In this document: piece after piece, positions 23,667-31,975 of the stretch | Layout: each line of letters opens with the position of its first letter | How positions within the stretch are numbered: the stretch's first letter is position 1 | Translations under genes and position numbers: made by a program | Assembly: GCA_904419315.1 (NCBI GenBank) | Contig: CAJFQY010000005.1 | Coordinates: 4,623-68,622, forward strand | DNA from: Zongyangia gallinarum | GTDB taxonomy: Bacteria > Bacillota > Clostridia > Oscillospirales > Ruminococcaceae | Direction: 5' to 3' | DNA: 64,000 nt | The notes under the pieces: model-generated | The model's database searches: none | The model's input: the letters and a program-made list of their open reading frames with translations, nothing else | What the model was told of the DNA's origin: nothing

Positions 23667-24653
23667 TTATTGCCTTTTTAACTGACGTATATCATTTCCA
23701 TAGAAAGTGAGCACACTATAGGTTCCCATCAGCCGGGATACGATTCGTTCGGTATACCGATCTCGGAGCTCGGAAAGTGTCAGATTGGTATTGATAATGG
23801 TGGGCTTTCCGCCGAGGATTCTGGAATTAATAATATTATAGATGGCGGAAACCGTAAATTGGGTGGCGAATTCAGCGCCCAGATCATCCAGAATCAGCAG
23901 ATCGGCGTCGCAGACCATAGAAAAAGTATCTCCATTGTCGTTGACAGCTCTGGCAAAGTGTTCCCGTTCTATCTTGCTGAGAAGATTCTGGGCGCTCATG
24001 TAGATGACACCAAATCCTTGTTCCAGCACCGCGGAAGCAATGGAAAGAGATAGATGGGTTTTGCCCAGCCCCGTTTTCCCTTGCATAAGAATGGAATGAG
24101 AGTCCAAAGAAAATCTGGAAGCATAACGCTGGCAATACTGTAGAATCTCTCCCATTCTCTGACGAGGATTAATTCCCAAGGCAGGATCGATCTGATCGGG
24201 ATAATAATCCAGATGGAAGGTGGAAAAAGAGCAGTTGCCTAAAGCACTCTGTTCACACAAAAACTCATGGGCCAATTTTTTGAGCAGGTTTTGGAGGCAG
24301 GAACACATCTGGCTGCCTACATAACCACGGTCTTTGCATTTTTCACAGGTATAAATCACATCGGTGTAATTGGACGGAAGTCCGGCATGACGTAAAAGGG
24401 CGGCCCTTTTTTCCTGGAGGGATAAGTTTTTCTGCCGCAACCCTTCGATGAGCTCGCCGACATTTTGATTTTCATCCAAAACCGCCCGGGCCACAGAAAG
24501 GGCGGTGGAAGAAAGCTGCCGGTCTATAGCGGCTACTTGAGGGATTTTTGCATAAACTTCCTGACGGTGCTCTTGCGCCGTATCCTGAGCGCCACGCCGC
24601 CTCTGCTCCAGCACATCAAAAGCTTTCTTTTGAATTTCTTTGCTATATCCCAA
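23667..24653 (-). CDS. DnaC/DnaI-type replicative helicase loader (AAA+ ATPase)
   Basis: A 328-residue protein. A helical N-terminal region precedes a four-cysteine zinc-binding block (C-E-K-C-K-D-R-G-Y, then C-S-C, residues about 100-120) and an AAA+ domain with Walker A G-K-T-G-L-G-K-T-H (about 193-201), Walker B L-L-I-L-D-D-L-G-A-E and a sensor N-T-N-L. This is the plan of DnaI/DnaC loaders, which deliver the replicative helicase to the origin or to stalled forks. It lies 23 bases downstream of a DnaD-like gene, the natural primosome partner. The start is a TTG at 24653, 9 bases after AGGAGG. Confidence 0.9.
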   Translation of the reverse strand: MGYSKEIQKKAFDVLEQRRRGAQDTAQEHRQEVYAKIPQVAAIDRQLSSTALSVARAVLDENQNVGELIEGLRQKNLSLQEKRAALLRHAGLPSNYTDVIYTCEKCKDRGYVGSQMCSCLQNLLKKLAHEFLCEQSALGNCSFSTFHLDYYPDQIDPALGINPRQRMGEILQYCQRYASRFSLDSHSILMQGKTGLGKTHLSLSIASAVLEQGFGVIYMSAQNLLSKIEREHFARAVNDNGDTFSMVCDADLLILDDLGAEFATQFTVSAIYNIINSRILGGKPTIINTNLTLSELRDRYTERIVSRLMGTYSVLTFYGNDIRQLKRQ

Positions 24654-24676
24654 AGCGATTGCCCTCCTATTTTTCT

Positions 24677-25684
24677 TTAGTCAATTTGCAGCATTTTGTT
24701 TCCACTGCGCTCGAATTTCTCCAAATCGAAAGAAGCGTCGTCTTTTTTCACCGTTTGAGCCGGGGAGACCTCTCCCGCCGCCTGGGCTGGATCGGTAAAG
24801 CCCTTTTCAAACCAGGATTTTAGGATGGAATTAATATAGGGAAAAGAAAGCTTAGAGGTGCGATCTACCGCCCGCTCATATGCCAGCTTGATCATCCGGA
24901 CATCAAAGTGAAATTCATTGGTCCAGCGGGAGATATATTCCTTTTCCCTGGCTGATAGATTTCGCTGATAAATGCCAAAGGCAGATTTGACCTGTCCTTC
25001 CATCTCGTAAGCATGGGTCATTTCCGTAATGTAACGTTCTGCCTTTTCATGGGTATCGATTCCCCGGTCGGCCCAGCGGATGGCTTCTTTTTCAATAAAG
25101 CGCATGCTGGTTTTTCCGATGCTTCTGCAAAATTCCAGCACCATGAGGATGATATCCACAGGAAGCCCGGCCCAATCATAGAGATAGACAAGGGTTGATG
25201 TATCTGAGGGAGTAAGAAGCCCCCCCAGCCGGTTCTGAGCCTCGGAGAGGAGAAACTGAATTTCCGGATGATCGTGGGCCCGTTTGGCTGCCTCCGCTGC
25301 AGAAGGTTTGACATGGGATGTTGTGATAAGGGATACATTGGAGGAGATAGGTTTCACAATCTTCTCAGGAACGGAGGATACAGAAGAATCTGAGTCGCTT
25401 TTTTGAGGAGCTGAGTCAGATTGTTTGATCGGGAAGAGAGCGTTTTCGTCCCAATTGAGGACGCCCACATCCACCCAATAGCGGATAGCTTCTAAAATGT
25501 CGTCGTCGGTTAAGCCTAAGGTATCGGCGATTTTCCCTGTATCTATGTAAGTTCCTCCATGGCGAAGGATAATCAAAAGTGTTTTAAGAGCAGTTGGGCC
25601 GCAGAGTTTGAGATGCTTATCAACAATATCACAAGGAACCGCAAAAACACTGTTCCAGGCGCCGAGATTTACCGAGAGTTTCAT
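24677..25684 (-). CDS. DnaD-domain primosome protein
   Basis: A 335-residue protein with an N-terminal winged-helix-like region (A-L-K-T-L-L-I-I-L-R-H-G-G, then I-A-D-T-L-G-L-T-D-D-D-I-L-E-A-I-R-Y-W) and two DnaB_2/DnaD-type helical modules (about 145-215 and 225-300). The second contains Y-I-S-R-W, the Y-x-x-x-W motif of DnaD-like proteins that binds DNA, and ends with Y-I-N-S-I-L-K-S-W. It would remodel origin DNA or help load the helicase through the adjacent DnaC/DnaI-like protein. ATG at 25684 with GGAGG 7 bases upstream. Confidence 0.88.
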   Translation of the reverse strand: MKLSVNLGAWNSVFAVPCDIVDKHLKLCGPTALKTLLIILRHGGTYIDTGKIADTLGLTDDDILEAIRYWVDVGVLNWDENALFPIKQSDSAPQKSDSDSSVSSVPEKIVKPISSNVSLITTSHVKPSAAEAAKRAHDHPEIQFLLSEAQNRLGGLLTPSDTSTLVYLYDWAGLPVDIILMVLEFCRSIGKTSMRFIEKEAIRWADRGIDTHEKAERYITEMTHAYEMEGQVKSAFGIYQRNLSAREKEYISRWTNEFHFDVRMIKLAYERAVDRTSKLSFPYINSILKSWFEKGFTDPAQAAGEVSPAQTVKKDDASFDLEKFERSGNKMLQID

Positions 25685-25827
25685 GTATTTCCTCCATAGG
25701 GTCAGAATAGCATTACCAAAGTGAGATATAATAGAGCTACCCGCACGGATAGCTCTGCTGCATCCATTATACCATAAAAGAAAATAAGAGGGAGAATGGG
25801 AATGAAAAAAATTCTAGAAAAAAGAGG

Positions 25828-25856
25828 TTGACTTTTTGCTAATATATTGCTATAAT
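25828..25856 (+). promoter_or_regulatory. Sigma-A promoter of tRNA-Gly
   Basis: TTGACT (25828-25833) and perfect TATAAT (25851-25856), spacing 17, ending 18 bases before the tRNA. Confidence 0.88.
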
Positions 25857-25874
25857 TATCAAGCACTCAAAAAT

Positions 25875-25950
25875 GCGGGTTTAGCTCATCTGGTAGAGCG
25901 CCACCTTGCCAAGGTGGAGGTAGCGAGTTCGAGCCTCGTAACCCGCTCCA
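25875..25950 (+). tRNA. tRNA-Gly (anticodon GCC)
   Basis: The cloverleaf is complete. The acceptor arms GCGGGTT (25875-25881) and AACCCGC (25940-25946) pair, the D-arm GCTC/GAGC and anticodon stem CCACC/GGTGG pair, the loop TTGCCAA gives anticodon GCC, and a T-arm with TTCGAGC follows. The discriminator is T and CCA is encoded (25948-25950). Confidence 0.96.
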
Positions 25951-25958
25951 ATTTATCT

Positions 25959-25988
25959 AAAAAGCGTCGTGAATCACGACGCTTTTTG
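25959..25988 (+). terminator. Terminator of the tRNA-Gly transcript
   Basis: AAAAAGCGTCGTG (25959-25971) and CACGACGCTTTTT (25975-25987) around a 3-base loop. Confidence 0.93.
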
Positions 25989-26018
25989 TGTTATATAACG
26001 AGATTGTATGGGCGATAG

Positions 26019-26048
26019 TTGCGAAGAAAATACAAAATGGTGTATAAT
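26019..26048 (+). promoter_or_regulatory. Probable promoter of the PHP gene
   Basis: TTGCGA (26019-26024) and TATAAT (26043-26048), spacing 18, leaving a leader of about 100 bases in which I see no clear structure. Confidence 0.55.
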
Positions 26049-26153
26049 ATTACTTATCAATGATAAAGGACAGCGGGGGAATGGCACTTTGTAGGTAGAT
26101 AGAAGCCACCGCGCGGAGAATAGCCGTGTGGAAATCGGGAAGGATGATTTGGA

Positions 26154-26999
26154 ATGATCGGTGATTTACACTGCCACAGCAAGCTTTCAGACAGTTCCAT
26201 GGGTTTGGAGAGTTTGTTGTTTTACGCCAAGCGGATGGGACTTGACTTCATCGCAGTAACTGACCATGATACCTTGGCGGGGACAACCCGGGCAGCCGTG
26301 ATCGGAAAGCGGGTAGGCATCGGGGTGATCCCCGGCGTAGAAATGTCCTGCGTAGACAAGGCACGGGGTAGAAAAGTCCATATGCTCTGCTATTTACCAG
26401 CTAAGCCAGACCGGCTGGAGGGAATGCTAGGTAAAGTGATTGCCAGTCGGACCAAGGCAGGGCAGCGAATGGTAGAAAAGGTGATGCGGTATTATCCGGT
26501 GACCCTTGACCATATTGCCAAATATTATGCGCCCAGCAAAAGTATTTACAAACAGCACATTATGAATGCTCTCTTTGATCTGGGCTATTGTGACGGTATC
26601 TATGGAGAACTGTATAACCACCTTTTTGATCCCAAAACCGGGCTCTGCTATGAAAAGGTAGAATATCCTGACGTGCATGAAACGCTGGACCTCATCCACC
26701 AGTCCGGCGGTATTGCTGTATTGGCGCATCCTAGAGTCTACAACAGCTTCGATTTGATGGAGGAACTGGCGGAAAAAAAGTTGATCGATGGGATTGAGGC
26801 GAGCCATCCGAAAAATCAGCCAGGGGATTATGAGCGCATTGTGGATTTGGCAGATCATTTTGATCTCATCACAACAGGAGGAACAGATTTTCATGGGATG
26901 TACAATTCCCGGCCTAACCCTCTTTGCACCTGTGTCACCCAACAGGAGTCCTTGGACCGGTTATTTCAGTTAAGTGATAAGCTCAAAGCAAAAGAATAA
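26154..26999 (+). CDS. PHP-domain phosphoesterase (TrpH/YciV-like)
   Basis: A 281-residue cytoplasmic metal-dependent phosphoesterase. The four PHP motifs are visible: D-L-H-C-H-S (4-9), T-D-H-D-T (35-39), the P-G-V-E-M block, L-A-H-P-R in the middle, and G-G-T-D-F-H-G near the C-terminus, giving the usual trinuclear His/Asp site. Relatives hydrolyse nucleoside 3',5'-bisphosphates or trim the 5' ends of short RNA (RNase AM); the substrate here is unproven. ATG at 26154 with AAGGA about 10 bases upstream. A terminator follows directly. Confidence 0.9.
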   Translation: MIGDLHCHSKLSDSSMGLESLLFYAKRMGLDFIAVTDHDTLAGTTRAAVIGKRVGIGVIPGVEMSCVDKARGRKVHMLCYLPAKPDRLEGMLGKVIASRTKAGQRMVEKVMRYYPVTLDHIAKYYAPSKSIYKQHIMNALFDLGYCDGIYGELYNHLFDPKTGLCYEKVEYPDVHETLDLIHQSGGIAVLAHPRVYNSFDLMEELAEKKLIDGIEASHPKNQPGDYERIVDLADHFDLITTGGTDFHGMYNSRPNPLCTCVTQQESLDRLFQLSDKLKAKE

Positions 27000-27012
27000 A
27001 AGTGATCGATTT

Positions 27013-27043
27013 CCAGCCGCAGTAGCGGCTGGGACTATTTTTT
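27013..27043 (+). terminator. Rho-independent terminator after the PHP gene
   Basis: CCAGCCGC (27013-27020) and GCGGCTGG (27025-27032) around AGTA, followed by ATTTTTT at 27037-27043. Confidence 0.88.
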
Positions 27044-27129
27044 GCCTGGTGAATTTTAAGATCTTTTATTACCTGCCAAGGCAAGCGATAAAGAAAAGAC
27101 AGCAAGAATTTGAAAAAGGAGTTGCATTT

Positions 27130-27387
27130 ATGCAGATGAAGTTTAGACCGCGGGGTGTCTGTTCCCGTGAGATCCAGTTGGAGTTAGATGAGAATCAGGT
27201 GATCCGTACCTGCAATTTTATAGGGGGATGCCATGGAAACACACAGGGAATTTCCCGTTTGGTCGAAGGCCGCCCGGCGAAAGAGGTCATTCAGGCGCTT
27301 TCTGGAATTCGGTGCGGCATGAAGAAGACCTCCTGTCCGGATCAGCTTTCCATTGCATTGCAGCAAATGCTTGATGAAGAAAAATAA
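27130..27387 (+). CDS. TSCPD-domain small protein (TIGR03905 type)
   Basis: An 85-residue protein named for its C-terminal T-S-C-P-D motif, here followed by Q-L-S-I-A-L. The family also shows F-x-P-x-G-V-C-S near the N-terminus, G-G-C-x-G-N-x-x-G-I-S in the middle and C-G-x-K-x-T-S-C-P-D, all present, so four Cys are conserved and may bind metal. The TSCPD domain also occurs at the end of some ribonucleotide reductases; the function of the stand-alone form is unknown. The ATG at 27130 has AAGGAG 8 bases upstream; frame extension towards 26974 crosses the previous gene's terminator and is not coding. Confidence 0.88.
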   Translation: MQMKFRPRGVCSREIQLELDENQVIRTCNFIGGCHGNTQGISRLVEGRPAKEVIQALSGIRCGMKKTSCPDQLSIALQQMLDEEK

Positions 27388-27407
27388 TCCACAAGCTTTT
27401 TGGCTTT

Positions 27408-29054
27408 TTATTGGGTAAACTCTAGATTGTCAAAGGTGACCGCCGAATAGATACCGCCTTCGCCGGCTTCATCTGCTGTATACTCTAATACAACACTATC
27501 CCCCTCCCTGGTCAGGGCAAGTTCTTCGCTCAGATCTGCGGGAACTAGGAAGATCTGGTCTAAATGTTCTTCTAAAATCACCTTATAGACGGTAGAAGAC
27601 CCGTCAAATTCTGAGGCAATTCTCAGCACCTTACCCCGAGCTTCCTCCTTTTCCTCTGTGGCATCCAAGGAGGCTGAGCCGCTGGAGTTTCTCAGCGTTT
27701 GTTCATAGTCCTGCACCGTGGCGCTGATAGTTTCCCCTACGCCGACAACGGTATAATCGGTGACGCTGACCATGGCATATTGTTTGACAAGCCCCGCGTT
27801 ATCCTTCAGGGTCATGAAGTAGGTCGGTTCCCCATCAATGTTGATAATGAGCGGGAAGGAAGCTTGATAGGCTAAGTGTTGCACCTTACCTTCCGCCGAC
27901 TGTTGGGCCGCTGTTTCGGTAGCACCCGCCATTTGGTAAAGATGCGACTCTTTGGTCACCATATCCACCATGATAAAGCCGATGGCGCTGTCATCTCCTC
28001 CAACACTGGTTAATCCAGTAAAGAGATAGCATCTGCCCTCGTTGTATACGATGATATGACCTTCGGAGGTGCGGAATTTATCCTTGTTAGCAAAGTTAAA
28101 GATACCATGAACATATTCGCCCTGGTTGTCGATCTGGGTGATGACAAAATCCTCCGGCTGCACCCGATCCACCCATGCAGGGACATTATCAATGCTGTAG
28201 TGATTTAGTTGACCGGTGGTGGCGTTCATAACGATAACGCCAGTGGCCTCGGGCAAGCTGAAAAACCGTTTGTTCTGATAAGTGGTAGCCACCCAATAGG
28301 GATTTCCGTCGTCATCCAATTCAAAAGAATAGTCGGTGATACCGGTAAAAAGGGCCCCACTAAAGCGCAATTTACGGTGGAGGTTTTGCAAAAGGTAGGC
28401 GTTGGGCTGGTATTTGATCTTGTGCCCTTCTACATATTCCACATCCGTCATACTGGTGGCTGAAACAACAATATAGCCAGGGGTTCCTTCCAGGTTGGTG
28501 ATCCATTTAAAGAAACCTGAATGTTGGAGGGGAACCACCCAAACCAGCTTACCATCCACCATCTGGATGGTAGGCTCTCCTAGCACTACCTGGCTGCCCA
28601 AAGCGGGGCGCTCCCCCAATTTCTTATCCGCCAGCTTGGTTGCCAGGTCCACATCCACAATAGGAATTTGATCAGTATCCACCGCCTGCATGTCCGACTC
28701 GAATATTCTTGTTTCCGGCGTTCCCAGTTGATCCCGGAAAGCCGAAACATTAAATAGAACAGAAGAGGCAATAGTGCAGATCAGTAGCAGCACCCAAGGT
28801 GCAGCCGTAATCAAGATCGCCTTTTTGGGGAAATGAAAATTCGGCACCACATTAAGAGGTCTCTCCTGGGTTGGCTTTTCAAGTTTGATGACGCCGAACT
28901 TCATGATAACGGCGGCTAGAATATAAATCGTGATGACTACACAGTAGAATAAAGCGCCGTCAAAATAAAGTGGATTCAGTACGGGCGCTTGTATAAATAC
29001 ATAAAGAGCAATGAGCAAAGTAATGATGCTGTAGACAATTACTTTCTTCTTCAA
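27408..29054 (-). CDS. Conserved membrane protein with large extracytoplasmic domain, not recognised
   Basis: A 548-residue protein I cannot assign. Three hydrophobic helices lie near the N-terminus (about 5-25, 32-52 and 85-108), leaving roughly 440 residues outside the cell. That part contains repeated strand-rich segments of the form 'V-W-V-V-P-L', 'Y-W-V-A-T-T' and 'P-T-Y-F-M-T-L', suggesting several copies of one beta module that resembles propeptide/PepSY-type units, and V-I-V-M-N-A-T-T-G-Q fits that idea. The last 90 residues carry a separate small beta domain rich in Glu/Val. It is monocistronic, with A/T-rich DNA upstream, and is convergent with the TSCPD gene, leaving only 20 bases between the two stops. 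Confidence 0.7.
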   Translation of the reverse strand: MKKKVIVYSIITLLIALYVFIQAPVLNPLYFDGALFYCVVITIYILAAVIMKFGVIKLEKPTQERPLNVVPNFHFPKKAILITAAPWVLLLICTIASSVLFNVSAFRDQLGTPETRIFESDMQAVDTDQIPIVDVDLATKLADKKLGERPALGSQVVLGEPTIQMVDGKLVWVVPLQHSGFFKWITNLEGTPGYIVVSATSMTDVEYVEGHKIKYQPNAYLLQNLHRKLRFSGALFTGITDYSFELDDDGNPYWVATTYQNKRFFSLPEATGVIVMNATTGQLNHYSIDNVPAWVDRVQPEDFVITQIDNQGEYVHGIFNFANKDKFRTSEGHIIVYNEGRCYLFTGLTSVGGDDSAIGFIMVDMVTKESHLYQMAGATETAAQQSAEGKVQHLAYQASFPLIINIDGEPTYFMTLKDNAGLVKQYAMVSVTDYTVVGVGETISATVQDYEQTLRNSSGSASLDATEEKEEARGKVLRIASEFDGSSTVYKVILEEHLDQIFLVPADLSEELALTREGDSVVLEYTADEAGEGGIYSAVTFDNLEFTQ

Positions 29055-29224
29055 AATGATTCCCGCCTTTCTGTTTCTGGGCTACAATGGTCTGTTTCGT
29101 CATTATAACATAAAACGATGAGGGAATCTGTATTTTTTGGTTTTTTTATAAAATTTTAAAAGAGTCCACAAAGAAGGAAGAATCTTTATAATAACCGGAT
29201 CCAGTTTTGAGGCCTATCTCATCC

Positions 29225-29253
29225 TTGACAGGTACGCCCAATTCTATTACACT
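29225..29253 (+). promoter_or_regulatory. Likely promoter of the cobalamin operon
   Basis: TTGACA (29225-29230) and TACACT (29248-29253), spacing 17. It leaves about 120 bases of leader before cbiD. That leader contains a short stretch resembling part of a cobalamin riboswitch core, treated under findings; the rest of the 323-base gap upstream is A/T rich with nothing else I can identify. Confidence 0.6.
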
Positions 29254-29378
29254 AAAAATAATCATGTACTGAAACCGTCCGTGTGGCAGAGAGAGGGAAG
29301 ATGGGCGGAAATCCCACGCCGCTTTGGGCAACATTCGGTTGTCCGGAGCGGTTGTTTTGTTTTACAGGAGTTGTAGCC

Positions 29379-30524
29379 GTGGCAAAAGTGGACCATTACA
29401 TCTATAAAAATCAAAAAAAACTGCGCTGCGGCTATACTACCGGCTCCTGCGCTGCGGCAGCGGCTAAAGCTGCCGTCCGCATGCTGCTCACAGGGGAAGA
29501 GGTCCGCCAGGTCAAGCTGGAAACGCCCAAAGGCATCCTTCTTTATCTGGAGATTGAGGAGGCCAGTAGAACGCCGGAGCAGGCTTCCTGCGCCGTGCGC
29601 AAGGACGGCGGGGATGATATAGACGCCACCCACGGGATGCTGATCTTCGCTACCGCCGTCAGGCTAGAGAAACCGGATGTTTTGATTGATGGGGGCAAAG
29701 GTATTGGCCGGGTCACCCGCCCGGGACTTGCTTGTCCAGTGGGGGAGCCGGCTATCAATCCAGTGCCTCGGAGGATGATTGCGGAATCTGTCAGACAGGA
29801 ATGTGCCGCGGCGGGCTATGACGGCGGCATCCGGGTGGAGATATGGGCGCCCCAGGGGGAGGCGGTGGCAAAGCGCACCTATAATCCTAGACTGGGCATT
29901 GTTGGAGGCATCTCCATTCTCGGCACCAGCGGCATTGTGGAGCCGATGAGCGGCAGCGCCCTTGTTGCCACCATCGAAGCGGAGCTTTCTATGTCCCGGG
30001 CGGCAGGCTATCAGAGCATTGTGTTGACCCCTGGCAACTATGGGGTGGATTTTATCGAAGGCCATACAAAAATTGACGATGCCCGGGTAATCAAGTGCAG
30101 CAATTTTATCGGGGAGGCGCTGGACCTGGCTGCCCAGATGGGATTTCGAAATCTACTGCTCATCGGGCACATAGGAAAGCTCATCAAGGTGGCGGGCGGC
30201 ATCATGAATACCCATTCCCATGTGGCTGATGGCCGTCTGGAAATCCTGACCGCCCATGGGGCCCTGTGTGGCGGGGGCACCGGGACAGCGGCAAAACTGA
30301 TGGAATGCACGACTACAGATCAAGCGGTGGAGATACTGCGCCAAGCGGGTCTCATGGAAAAGACCATGGCAAGCGTCATGGAAAGGATGAGCCTGCACCT
30401 TTCGGCACGGGCCGGGGAAAAGATGCAGGTGGAAGCAGTGATGTTTTCAAATAGGTTCGGTGTTTTGGGGAAGACCAAAGGCGCCGATCAGCTATTATCG
30501 CAGATGGAGGGCACGCAGAGATGA
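29379..30524 (+). CDS. cbiD: Cobalt-precorrin-5B C1-methyltransferase
   Basis: CbiD methylates C1 of the corrin ring in the oxygen-independent pathway. The diagnostic N-terminal block L-R-C-G-Y-T-T-G-S-C-A-A-A-A-A-K-A-A is present, with K-D-G-G-D-D-x-D-A-T-H-G and G-G-K-G-I-G-R-V-T-R-P-G-L following. From the GTG at 29379, 8 bases after AGGAG, the product is 381 residues, the family size; codons back to 29283 are leader. First gene of an 18-gene operon; its stop overlaps the next start as ATGA. Its presence marks the anaerobic route. Confidence 0.95.
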   Translation: MAKVDHYIYKNQKKLRCGYTTGSCAAAAAKAAVRMLLTGEEVRQVKLETPKGILLYLEIEEASRTPEQASCAVRKDGGDDIDATHGMLIFATAVRLEKPDVLIDGGKGIGRVTRPGLACPVGEPAINPVPRRMIAESVRQECAAAGYDGGIRVEIWAPQGEAVAKRTYNPRLGIVGGISILGTSGIVEPMSGSALVATIEAELSMSRAAGYQSIVLTPGNYGVDFIEGHTKIDDARVIKCSNFIGEALDLAAQMGFRNLLLIGHIGKLIKVAGGIMNTHSHVADGRLEILTAHGALCGGGTGTAAKLMECTTTDQAVEILRQAGLMEKTMASVMERMSLHLSARAGEKMQVEAVMFSNRFGVLGKTKGADQLLSQMEGTQR

Positions 30525-31219
30525 CAAAAGGCATCCTTTATGGTGTGGGCGTAGGGCCGGGAGATCCGGAACTTATGACAGTCAAGGCGGTCAGGACGGT
30601 GGAGCGCTGTCCGGTGATTGCTTTGCCCCAGTCGGGACGGAGGGAATGTACCGCCTATGAAATTGCCAAAGAGGCGGTGCCAGCACTGGAAAAAAAGAAA
30701 AAACTATTGCTCTCTATGCCGATGACCCGGGACCAGGATACGCTGCTGGAGAGCTGGCGGGAAGCTGCTGATCAAATTGCCAGAAAGCTGGATTTGGGCC
30801 AAGATGTGGCATTTCTCACCCTAGGGGATCCTGCTGTCTACTCTACCTATCTTTATCTTCACCGGCTGGTGGAGAAGATGGGCTATGAAGCTCGGATGAT
30901 CCCTGGCGTCCCCTCCTTCTGCGCGGCTGCGGCCCGGCTGGGCTGGGGGCTCTGCGAAAACCGCCAGCCATTGCACATTCTGCCGGCCTCTTACGACGGA
31001 ACAGAAGAGGCCCTTTCCCTGCCGGGGACCAAGGTGCTGATGAAAGCGGGGAGCTGCGCTGCAGAAGTTATGGATGCATTGGGGAAAAGGGGGCTGCGCT
31101 CCCGGACAGGGCTGGTGGTCAACTGTGGCATGGCGGGAGAAAAGGCCTATCAGAGCCTGGAAACAACACCAGAAGAACAGGGATATTTTTCTTTATATAT
31201 TGTCAAGGAGGAAGAATAG
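30521..31219 (+). CDS. cbiL: Cobalt-precorrin-2 C20-methyltransferase
   Basis: A 232-residue SAM-dependent tetrapyrrole methylase, the first methylation after cobalt insertion. The family start Y-G-V-G-V-G-P-G-D-P-E-L-M-T-V-K-A (7-23), the L-T-L-G-D-P-A-V-Y-S-T-Y loop (about 100-111) and I-P-G-V-P-S-F-C-A-A-A are seen. The S-T-Y after G-D-P and the length distinguish C20 enzymes from C11 and C17 ones. It overlaps cbiD by four bases and is followed without a gap by cbiF. Confidence 0.93.
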   Translation: MTKGILYGVGVGPGDPELMTVKAVRTVERCPVIALPQSGRRECTAYEIAKEAVPALEKKKKLLLSMPMTRDQDTLLESWREAADQIARKLDLGQDVAFLTLGDPAVYSTYLYLHRLVEKMGYEARMIPGVPSFCAAAARLGWGLCENRQPLHILPASYDGTEEALSLPGTKVLMKAGSCAAEVMDALGKRGLRSRTGLVVNCGMAGEKAYQSLETTPEEQGYFSLYIVKEEE

Positions 31220-31975
31220 ATGGTACATTTTGTAGGAGCGGGGCCCGGCGCTGTGGATCTCATCACTGTGCGGGGGGCCCAATTGCTTTCCCAGGCGGAT
31301 GTGGTCATCTATGCTGGCTCTCTGGTCAATCCCGACCTGCTCTCTTATGTAAAAGAGGGATGCGAAATCCACAACAGCGCCGGAATGACCCTGGAGGAGA
31401 CCTTCTCCGTCATCTGTCAGGCGGAACAGGCGGGAAAAATGACGGTGCGTCTGCACACGGGAGACCCCAGTCTCTACGGGGCCATCGGGGAGCAAATGGC
31501 TTTGCTGCGCCAGGAGGGCATTCTCTTTGATGTGACGCCGGGGGTCAGCTCCTTTTGCGGGGCGGCGGCGGCGCTGCCCGCAGAATATACCCTGCCCGGC
31601 GTCTCTCAATCGGTGGTGATCACCCGGATGGCCGGACGTACTCCGGTGCCAGAGCGGGAGAGTGTGGCCTCCTTTGCGGCCCACGGCGCCACCATGGTGG
31701 TTTTTCTCAGTACAGGACTATTACCCCAGCTGCGCCAAGAGCTTTTGTCCGGCGGCTATGCTCCGGACACGCCGGCGGCCATCGTTTACAAAGCCACCTG
31801 GCCGGATGAAAAGGTCATCCGGGGCAGGGTGGATCAACTTCCCCAGATGGCGGAGGAAAACGGTATCACCAAGACGGCGCTGATTCTGGTGGGCGGCTTT
31901 TTGGAAGAGGACTTTCAGCGTTCCAAGCTCTATGATCCGGCCTTTGGCCATGAGTTCCGGGAGGCCGCCCGATGA
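31220..31975 (+). CDS. cbiF: Cobalt-precorrin-4 C11-methyltransferase
   Basis: A 251-residue tetrapyrrole methylase beginning V-H-F-V-G-A-G-P-G-A-V-D-L-I-T-V-R-G. It has the characteristic V-I-Y-A-G-S-L-V-N-P, R-L-H-T-G-D-P-S-L-Y-G-A-I-G-E-Q (loop gripping SAM) and T-P-G-V-S-S-F-C-G-A-A-A-A-L blocks of CbiF/CobM. The start codon follows the cbiL stop directly, with GGAGG in the cbiL end. Its TGA overlaps the cbiG ATG. Confidence 0.95.
   Translation: MVHFVGAGPGAVDLITVRGAQLLSQADVVIYAGSLVNPDLLSYVKEGCEIHNSAGMTLEETFSVICQAEQAGKMTVRLHTGDPSLYGAIGEQMALLRQEGILFDVTPGVSSFCGAAAALPAEYTLPGVSQSVVITRMAGRTPVPERESVASFAAHGATMVVFLSTGLLPQLRQELLSGGYAPDTPAAIVYKATWPDEKVIRGRVDQLPQMAEENGITKTALILVGGFLEEDFQRSKLYDPAFGHEFREAAR

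Noticed and set aside
26974..27129. Upstream extension of the TSCPD protein
   Set aside because: It crosses the PHP gene stop and the terminator at 27013-27043; AAGGAG precedes the ATG at 27130.
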